A stretch of 64,000 bases of DNA from Psococerastis gibbosa. Its lineage: Eukaryota > Arthropoda > Insecta > Psocodea > Psocidae. The stretch covers positions 21,911,464 to 21,975,463 of the forward strand of contig OZ020490.1 of assembly GCA_963971405.1 (NCBI GenBank). Direction: 5' to 3'. The notes beneath the pieces are model-generated. The model did not search any database, was not told the origin of the DNA, and saw only the letters and a program-made list of their open reading frames with translations. Positions 57,801 through 64,000 of the stretch are shown piece after piece; within the stretch, counting starts at the first letter, position 1, and each line of letters opens with the position of its first letter. A program made the translations under genes and the position numbers.

Positions 57801-60800
57801 ATACATGATTTTTGTGAGCCTACATGCTAAATTTCATCAAAATCCACCGAGTGCTTTACCAAAAAATCGACGAACAGACAGACCGACATTTCGTAAACCA
57901 CACTTTTTGGGTTCCTGGAATCTCAAAATCGAAAATTTCGACCGTCAGATAGATTTCCTTACGCACTAACGTACTATAAGAGTAGGAAAGCAACATCACC
58001 GTGGCATACAACAACCCAATGAGGGTTTATACCTATGTGCCATAATGGGGTTACTAATTTACTATAGCTGTAATAACCGGTTAATAAGACAATTGGGTAA
58101 AAGAAAGCCTCATGTCACTGTAGGTTGACGGAGCCTTTTGAGTCTTCCCAGTGGGTTAGGTATGCAATCCACACCAGTGAATAAGCTGGTCAAAATAGCA
58201 TAATTTTTCCAATATTGACCCCATCACATTTATTTTGAACTGATCCCCGCAGCGATAATTAACTTTCACTTAATGACCCAAATATCGCTCATATTTTTTG
58301 TTTTGACAACAAAGAGTAGAGGGGGGGGGGGGGCAGTTCAAAGAGCAAATTAGTGTTGGCGCAGGACTGTATTTCAGCCAGTTCGGCAACATCAGTCATT
58401 ACTTTCGTACTTCACCACGTCTTTGCAAATTTCAATTTTAGAGGTAAGCTAAACAAGATAATGTCAGCAGCCACCATTATGATACGATCGCAAAATATGA
58501 ATCTACTGAGTGAAAAGAGGACAGTATCGTATATTGATGATCATGAATTTATTTCTAAACATATTAATATACTTCTAATTAAGATAGAATTAGAAGTTAA
58601 TATCTTCTCTCATCACATCCGTTTATATTAAACAGTCAACAATCAACAAATCCTTTTGGAATATAATAGATTAAAATACGGTGCTATTAAAATTAAACAG
58701 GACATGTAGAGTAGTGGAATGGACTCCAACTTTTACCCGAAAGGTTGTTGGTTCGAGTCCCATACTTGCTATATTTTCTGACCATGCTTCGGAGGGCATG
58801 TAAAGCAGGCGGTCCAGGGCTTTCCTAGTTGAATGTAAGAGAGGGCTTACAGCCCTAACTCCGCTAGGTTGGCTTAGTATTAGAACAAAAAAGTCGACAT
58901 TTATTTATTTATTATTTATTAAGCCAGATTCGATTGGAGCATTCCGTTTGGTCCTGCATAAATTAACTACTTCCAGTGCTTACATACTTAATTCACTTTT
59001 AGTGAATAGTAGACAGTGTTTGGAGAGACAACCAGATTTTTTACCCTACTCATATTTACAAACAACAGAAAGTATTTGGTCTCGTCTCGGTGATGAAAAG
59101 ATCAGCCAGCGTTGCCCAGCCTGGCCCAGGGTACGCCCGATCGGTTTCTTGTCCCCGTGTATATAAAGCGATCTTCGGGGAGCCTCCTTTCCTGTACCCC
59201 AATGTACTTCAATGCACCCTCTGCCCAAGGTCATATTTATGGGGGGATCCAGGGGTCCGGACCCCCCCCCCTGGTTGCAAATCAATAGCTACTATAGCTA
59301 GCTACTTTACACGATATTTGGGAGTGCACAGACAATGGCGTCAAGGGGGCAAAACACTGGGCCCAAAAACATTAATGAGTCTCAACCTCGGACACGAAAA
59401 AGTAAAGTAAGTACAAACAACAACAACAACATTGTGCACAGCCCAGGTCGTTTTCTTAGGAAAATTGACAATGGTGGTGACAGAAGCTGCAGCGACTTTA
59501 AATCACCACCATTTGGCTACTGATATCCTCTGTGCCTCTTCGCTATTTTCTACCAGGCGTGGGTGAGGCGACCTTCACTTAAATAATGATGGCACAACTA
59601 ACATTGTCCTACGGTGCTTGTGACTGGTGGATATCCTCTTAATCGGCCAGCAGCTTTTGTTTTCGGGCCAGATTTTGTGGGTGGCAAATGACAGTTTTGA
59701 ATTCCCCGTTAATAATGCTCTGGCAGTCAATATAGGATATTGCCAGTGGCAAAGCTGCAATCGAACTCAGCTAAATTACAGTTTTAGCAGGCTACTAGAA
59801 GTTACCACTCAGGTTGTATAAGTTTTATATATGTACAGCTTATTCTATATAGTTAAAACCTACAGTATATAAATTCTAGAAGATTTTAACAAGTTTTATG
59901 GATTAGTTGGATTAGGCTGAATGTGTTGGCATGCCTACCGGGTAGTGGCTTTAATCGCGAATATTTATATTGTTCCTGAATTGGCTAACCAGCTAGAAAG
60001 AAAGAAGCAATTGAAAAAGAAGTTGCCAAATGGGGATAATTAGCTTTGCAGCGTTCATATACTGTATGTTTAAGGTGACTCATAATCTATAGTCTAGGGC
60101 AGCGGTTCTCAAAGTGTGGTCCGCGGAGGACTTGAGGCTGTGGACCCCCGGGGGTCCACAGTCTGGTGGAATTTTAAGTTTCCTGTATTGACGATGACAA
60201 TACGTTCAAAAAAAGAAAAGTTTCGAATTCTGATGGGAATTTGTCAATTTAAACAAGTTATTACAGTCTTTTAGAGTAGGTTAGCGTTAGACACCTGTCT
60301 CTTTTTACCATCGGCTTTTGGCCTTTAGAGCTCCACCCGATCATTTTACAAATATTGGGGGTCAGCGAAAGAAAAAGTTTAAGAACCGCTGGTCTAGGGA
60401 GCATCACCGATTTTGTCAAAACGTTTATGGTACCTTTCTTTGAGTCTAACGTAAGCAAATCAGTAGAAACTTTTGTCAGAAACACTTATTTACTGACAAT
60501 TTTTAATAATGCACTACTGCCTATTCCCATTGCATTGTCTAAGAACTAGTAAACTATATGTTCGCTGACTTGAATTTGTCAGAATAATATTACGTAACTT
60601 AATTCACACATTAGACATTAAGTTTTACATAACTCACCAAATTTTTGGCTGAATTACCGATCTTTGCTACTAGTCCGCGCAAATGGTTCTGCAAGGGCCC
60701 GCACTGATATAAGTCCGGCACACCGACAAACCGTCAACCAGCAAATTACTTTCACAAAATTCTACGAATCTAGAATCCGGTACAACGTACTGGCATACTA

Positions 60801-63800
60801 AATGATGTATTTTACTTTTATTGAACGCGAAAATTAGAAAAATACACAACTGGCAAACCGGCAACAAGAAATAGCTTATTTGTTTACTTTTAATCTGACA
60901 TGTTATCTTCGAAATGGCGCCCATTCCACCGACCGGCTAGGGCTATTTACAAAAACGGTGACGTGGTAGCAGACATTCAAGACTTAGGTTGCGTTTCCAC
61001 CGATCTCGCATTGCAGAATGCAAATGACATTGACGGAAATTAGAAGTTTTCTTTTTATAGAAATCTATTAAAATGTTTGTACTTAACATATCCCATGACG
61101 CCCTTTTTTAATTTTAGTTTGTTTGTTTGTGATTTTACTCTATGATCATTGATCAATTTTTACTATGGCATAGAGGAAAATAAACATTTCCGTCAATTCT
61201 GCAATGCGAGGTCGGTGGAAACTCCACCTAAGTCTTGAATGTCTGCTACCACGTCACTGTTTTTGTAAATAGCCCTAGCCGGTTGGTGGAATGGGCGCCA
61301 ATGGCGACAATGATTATGGCGGGAAATCCTCGTTGGACCATACCACGCTTTCTAAATTTTTATATACGTTTTGGACAATTTGGAATTGACTTTAGCTGAG
61401 CCTTTGTGGTTACAAAATGGTCGTATTTTCAACTTTGTAAAACATGTGTAAGTAATGGCTTACATGTTATAGGTACTAACGTAATTATTTTAAATTATTA
61501 ATTATATCTTTGTATTTTTCACACCAGATTATGCAGACTGGTAGTTGGCTAGATAGATTCTTTTACTGTAGGCGTGAACGGGACTTTCAACAATAACGGA
61601 ACACAGTCAAAATCGCGCGCTTTTGTTTACATAAAAATTGGGGACACTACAGTAGTAAACGTAAATCAGCTTCGGCGGCAAGGTGGTAGCGTGGATGCTT
61701 ATACTTGTGCGAGTCTACACACCTTGCGATCGGAGGTGTGTCGCAACTCGACAAATGTACCTATTAGTTTACTTAATGAGGCGACTGAATAGGTCAATCG
61801 GATCCATTCATGAAATTGTTTGTATGCGATAAACCTTTTTTTATTACAACTCGTATATTATTTAATTCTGTGTGATGAACAGCTGCTAATAATTTGTTTA
61901 CAGGATTCAAACGCGTGGCTTGGCCACCTCCTCCAGAGGAAATCGAACCTACCCCATTAATTGAAGAACCGCCACCAATTTATTCCGAAGTACCCTCTTA
62001 TACGCACGCTAAAACAACGCCTCCTGGTGTCACGGAGCCTGTTGAACGCTCTTGGGAAAATCAGGTAATTTTACAATTTGCATTTAGGCCTATTTAGTAG
62101 ATTTATCATGTCGATCACCAACCGGTTTATTATGAAAATGTTAAAATGAGTTATTTTTATTTCTTTATCCCGAGAAGTAAACAATCTAGGAGCTAACGAC
62201 CCCCCGCATTTTGTTAACATTAATAACGATTACAATATATGAGAATTTAAAAGAAATCGTTCGAGCCATTTTTGAGAAATGATTTTTTTTACGTTTTTTG
62301 AGAATAAAAACCCCACAAAATAAAAGAAAATGGTCCGAGGTATGATTTTTGTGAACAAAATTTCATCAAAATCGACCGAATAGTTTGCCCGGAAATCGAT
62401 GAACAGACAGAGCGAAAGACAGACATTTCGTAAAAACTACTTTTTTGGGACCTCAAAACGTGTAAATCCGTTGATATCTCGGAGTCGAAAATTTTGACCA
62501 TCACAAAGCTTTCCTTATACTAGCCTGCGTATAAATTTGAAAGCAATAAACTACAAACAATAGAGATAAAACCAATGCGAATTAATTAACGTTACTCTGA
62601 AAAATCAACATACTTTGCTTACGAAGCTACAATATTTTGCATCAACAGGTTGGGAGCCGTCCACCTCCTACAGGCACAGCACCAGGCTCAGGCTCAAGGA
62701 TTATCGCCCCCGTAGCAGTACGACCTTACCAACCAGCAAATTTTACCCCACCTCCCAGTACCATTACCTTACGGGCAACGCCTCCTATCCAGCAGGTGAG
62801 TAGTCTCCCCTTTGACAGGATAGGGTGCGGACTAACTACAAATACATTTCGGCTCTGGCCGATCAGGTGTAGGGAGATTCTGCTTTTCCTCTACGCTACG
62901 GCGGCTATTCCACCGGCGATTTTACTTCATATTTGATTTTGTGAATTTTGTTAGCCTATTGACGTTTGTTTTGTTTTAAGGAGACTATTATTTAGATACT
63001 TAACTTATCTATTATAAATTAAGTTACAATATGGTAGACTTATTATAACTTAGTTTATAATAGATAAATTAAGTATCTACAATAATAGTCTCCTTAAAAC
63101 AAAACAAACGTCAAAGACAAAATTCACAAAATCAAATATGAAGTAAAATCACAGGTGGAATAGCCGCCTACCTATGTATGTAATAAAAAATACTTCATTA
63201 TTTTCCGACCCCAAAATCAACACACAAAACACGCTTGTGTTCAAAATTTCGAACCACAAGGTCGACTATGAACTTTTACTTATCAAATTATTTTCACTTT
63301 GACTGGACGCCATCTTAAAATGGTTGATTTGCCGTAAAAAGTGTTTATAACCATTATCGTAGAAAATAATACGGGCTTTCAGTCAGATTTTAATTTATTC
63401 CTCTGCGACCAATGATAACTGAGATATGAATTATATAAGGTTTCAATCGGCCGCCATCTTGTAACTAAATAGTGGATCTAGTTGATTAACGAACTCGATG
63501 AAGTCATTTCTATGATTTTTTTTACCAAGTTTAATCAAAATCTGATAATATTTACGGAAGTTAGTGTTTCCTAAAATTGATATGTGCATACATAATATAG
63601 GGCACCGTATATAATATATATAACATTTTGAACGGAGGGTGGTTTTAGGCTTAGAGGGTCATGAAATGAAAAGTTGTGAAGAAATATTCCGAAAGTCGAA
63701 CATTGGTCGCCATCACAGTAGGTGGATGAACCTCCCTAAAATAGTGTTTTAGGAAGGCTAGCATGGCCGAGCGTTCCGAAAGGGTAGCATTATACAAATA

Positions 63801-64000
63801 AATAAAACAATATTGAACAAAGAGTTAATGGCTAAACTTGCTCACCAACGACTGCCAGCTTAAGAGGAATGCTTGGTAGGCTATTCCTCCAGTAAATTTA
63901 ATCAACGTCTGAGTCAAATTGCCCAATGTTCCAGGAACCTGCGCCTATTTTCGATTCGCAACCCGCCGCCATTTACGACCAAGGGGGTGTCAGAATGAGG
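48688..64000 (+). CDS. Gene 4: Zasp/PDLIM-type ZM (DUF4749-like) protein, 3' partial
   Basis: Exons 48688-48812, 53107-53198, 61904-62064, 62649-62795 and 63935 to the window end keep phase (2, 1, 0, 0) for about 195 residues. From the ATG at 48694 the protein reads MASRIRIAQNYNPPAKVYNP, then EEIANTLNKKTEVLNNGVVG, LANSAVLRMLEEE, then FKRVAWPPPPEE and Pro/Tyr-rich linkers. The pattern (Q)-Y-N-(S/T/P)-P-x-x-x-Y-(S/N)-x-E-x-I followed by S-A-V-x-(R/K)-M-L is what I know from the region after the PDZ domain in Zasp/PDLIM (DUF4749, ZM motif), which binds alpha-actinin at Z-discs. LIM domains would lie beyond the right edge. No PDZ exon was found upstream in the window. Confidence 0.8.
49112..49292 (+). 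pseudogene. LINE ORF2 C-terminal tail
   Basis: Open to TAA: IEGRPRKRWSDQLFEDLRAC, HFDAWRELAENCALWRGF, VRQARGPHGPMKPP, then ACGTAACGTAACGT tandem tail. Typical of non-LTR retrotransposon C-termini; sense orientation in gene 4 intron 1. Confidence 0.85.
49293..51012. other. Gene 4 intron 1, central part
   Basis: Includes an ACAGACAGACAG run at 49330 and a truncated AGAC-family copy F (50010-50123). The rest shows nothing recognisable. Confidence 0.45.
51013..51440 (-). mobile_element. SINE-like family D copy, interrupted
   Basis: Left part GGTTAATCGCATACAAAC..CTCCGATCGCATGG and right part GAATCGCACAAGTACAAGCA..TACCACC are one unit split by the family C insertion 51126-51392. Confidence 0.7.
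51126..51392 (-). mobile_element. SINE-like family C inserted in family D
   Basis: Tail (TAG)n at the low-coordinate end; short target duplication CGAG at 51122-51125 and 51393-51396. Confidence 0.7.
51782..51946. mobile_element. hAT-type non-autonomous element, perfect TSD
   Basis: TIRs CAGGGACGGATC / CCATCCCTG; identical 8-bp flanks CAAGAGAG (51774-51781 and 51947-51954). Contains poly(G) and poly(C) tracts as inverted arms. Confidence 0.85.
52141..53048. mobile_element. Long-TIR DNA element, about 0.9 kb
   Basis: Inverted arms of about 95 bp: AAGGGCCCGGTGAAAGAAGG..CGTTAAGTC and GACTTAACGCCTTCTTCCAC..GAACCCTT, also GGAAGGTGTTATAATCCAC against GTGGTTTATAGCACCTTCTTCC-type sequence. No transposase frame. 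Ends 58 bp before a gene 4 exon. Confidence 0.75.
53107..53198 (+). CDS. Gene 4 exon 2: SAVLRML half of the ZM-like region
   Basis: Acceptor CTTTTTACAG, donor AGAG|GTAAGA. Encodes IDFHRLNKPGHLANSAVLRM then LEEEVNRAQR. A foldback element starts 22 bp after the donor, and a long-TIR element ends 58 bp before the acceptor. Confidence 0.85.
53220..53374. mobile_element. Foldback MITE, GGCGGGGTTTCCAC family
   Basis: Arms GGCGGGGTTTCCACATACGT / ACGTATGTGGAAACCCCGCC, possible TTA flanks. Starts 22 bp after the donor at 53198. Confidence 0.85.
53375..54448. other. Gene 4 intron 2, nothing recognised
   Basis: AT-rich, no repeat or coding signal. Confidence 0.4.
54449..54566. mobile_element. Small TIR element (AAGGCCGTGCCCAGG)
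   Basis: AAGGCCGTGCCCAGG / CCTGGGCACGGCCTT ends; target duplication not identified. Confidence 0.7.
54981..55396. mobile_element. Foldback MITE, about 415 bp
   Basis: GGCGGCTATTCCACTTGTCA / TTGACAAGTGGAAAGCCGGC; interior includes the TTTTACTCTATGATTAATGA core shared with other foldbacks. Confidence 0.75.
55719..55894. mobile_element. Foldback MITE, GGCGATTATAATACC family (single unit)
   Basis: CCTGCAGCCTGATCGGGGCG / CGCCTCGATCAGGCTGCAGG, fully palindromic ends. Confidence 0.85.
55918..56030 (+). mobile_element. SINE-like family D fragment
   Basis: GTAACGCAACTCATTAAGTC..GAGGTGACTAAAGAGG..GTTTATATGCAATTAATC: 3' part of the family D unit. Confidence 0.45.
56561..56732. mobile_element. Small TIR element (GCCGTAGCCAGGG)
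   Basis: GCCGTAGCCAGGG / CCTTGGCTACGGC with two poly(G) tracts inside. Confidence 0.65.
57080..57589. repeat. 510-bp near-perfect palindrome
   Basis: Left arm 57080-57290 and right arm 57337-57589 are inverted copies around a 46-bp spacer. Ends TTAACTGGAGCGGCGGGAGC / GCTCCCGCCGTTCCAGTTAA, centre CCACGGGATG / CATCCCGTGG. The right arm has about 40 bp (GACCGGGTCTAGGTATGCGT region) absent from the left. Confidence 0.9.
57761..57993 (-). repeat. AGAC-microsatellite dispersed repeat, copy D
   Basis: Diverged copy with TTTTTGTGAGCCTACATGC, ACAGACAGACCGACATTTCG, TTGGGTTCCTGG. Confidence 0.7.
57994..58698. other. Gene 4 intron 2, nothing recognised
   Basis: Includes a poly(G) tract at about 58320 and a small hairpin TTCTAATTAAGATAGAATTAGAA near 58571 (23-bp region); no gene. 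Confidence 0.4.
58699..58921 (+). mobile_element. tRNA-derived SINE (family B)
   Basis: GGACATGTAGAGTAGTGGAA, GTTGGTTCGAGTCCC, GCTTCGGAGGGCATGTAAAG, tail of (ATTT)n. Confidence 0.85.
58922..60091. other. Gene 4 intron 2, nothing recognised
   Basis: A GGGGGGATCCAGGGGTCCGG word near 59240 and a CAACAACAACAAC run near 59418 suggest further element debris; no gene. Confidence 0.4.
60100..60391. mobile_element. hAT-type non-autonomous element, perfect TSD
   Basis: TIRs CAGCGGTTCTCAAAGT / AGTTTAAGAACCGCTG; identical 8-bp flanks GTCTAGGG (60092-60099, 60392-60399). The CAGxGGTTCTCAAA terminus is typical of hAT elements. 292 bp, no transposase. Confidence 0.92.
60916..61299. mobile_element. Nested foldback MITE, complete
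   Basis: Outer GGCGCCCATTCCACCGACCG / CCGGTTGGTGGAATGGGCGC; inner TTTCCACCGATCTCGCATTG / CAATGCGAGGTCGGTGGAAA. Same architecture as 44114-44502. Confidence 0.88.
61671..61838 (+). mobile_element. SINE-like family D copy (best preserved)
   Basis: GGTGGTAGCGTGGATGCTTA..TGCGATCGGAGGTGTG..CTATTAGTTTACTTAATGAG..ATTGTTTGTATGCGATAAAC. It ends about 65 bp before gene 4 exon 3. Confidence 0.65.
61904..62064 (+). CDS. Gene 4 exon 3: FKRVAWPPPPEE segment
   Basis: Acceptor GTTTACAG, donor CAG|GTAATT; phase 1 in, 0 out. Pro/Glu-rich linker with YSEVPSYTHAKTTPPGV. Confidence 0.85.
62170..62548 (-). repeat. AGAC-microsatellite dispersed repeat, copy E
   Basis: GACCCCCCGCATTTTGTTAA..GCCCGGAAATCGATGAACAG..CGTATAAATTTGAAAGCAAT; between gene 4 exons 3 and 4. 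Confidence 0.8.
62649..62795 (+). CDS. Gene 4 exon 4: GSGSRIIAPVAV segment
   Basis: Acceptor CAACAG, donor CAG|GTGAGT; 49 codons, phase 0-0. GSGSRIIAPVAV resembles GGSRIIPIQ in gene 1, a shared motif between the two genes. Confidence 0.8.
62900..63168. mobile_element. Foldback MITE, about 270 bp
   Basis: GGCGGCTATTCCACCGGCGA / AGGTGGAATAGCCGCC with long AT-rich arms (AACTTATCTATTATAAATTA and complement). Confidence 0.85.
63169..63934. other. Gene 4 intron, nothing recognised
   Basis: AT-rich; no repeat matched, no coding signal until the acceptor at 63934. Confidence 0.4.
63935..64000 (+). CDS. Gene 4 exon 5 (cut by window end)
   Basis: Acceptor GTTCCAG; encodes EPAPIFDSQPAAIYDQGG and continues past the last base. 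Confidence 0.7.

Overview
This is a eukaryotic window, almost certainly from an arthropod with a large, repeat-rich, AT-rich genome. Exons are short with GT-AG introns. Two of the four genes belong to a striated-muscle Z-disc type family (Zasp/PDZ-LIM), and between and inside the genes lies dense debris of SINEs, LINE tails, foldback MITEs and hAT-type elements. An insect, perhaps a hemipteran, is my guess; the sequence alone does not settle the species.

Four protein-coding genes can be assembled, and reading phase is kept across every junction I propose. Gene 1 (4725-19055, +) is the 3' part (11 exons, 1560 residues) of a Pro/Gln-rich protein with repeated IPSRAF/IPSRSF motifs resembling ZM-type motifs, ending in one 2.8-kb very acidic exon; its 5' end is upstream of the window. 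Gene 2 (about 27236-30567, +) encodes a secreted protein of about 336 residues ending in a 10-residue tandem repeat (KYDKYDRED-R/S). Gene 3 (36937-33983, -) is a complete three-exon gene for a 160-residue secreted Gly-rich protein. Gene 4 (48688 to beyond 64000, +) is a Zasp/PDLIM-type gene: a ZM/DUF4749-like region split over two exons, then Pro-rich exons; it runs off the right edge. A TATA-bearing leader just upstream may drive a short form without a PDZ domain.

The rest is introns and intergenic DNA filled with mobile elements. They include: a foldback pair at 1-704; at least six copies of a dispersed family with AGAC-rich microsatellites; four kinds of SINE-like retroposon (one kind with 12-bp target duplications); four LINE ORF2 tails; about a dozen foldback MITEs with GGCG..TTCCAC ends, some nested inside one another; three hAT-type non-autonomous elements, two with perfect 8-bp and one with imperfect target duplications; two long-TIR elements; a 510-bp near-perfect palindrome; and Penelope-like 3' traces with hammerhead-like cores. 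I saw no rRNA gene, CRISPR array or intact tRNA gene, and no capsid- or envelope-bearing element.

Genes 1 and 4 probably act in the same place, the sarcomeric Z-disc or actin anchoring sites. Genes 2 and 3, which lie between them, look extracellular and share no evident function with them.
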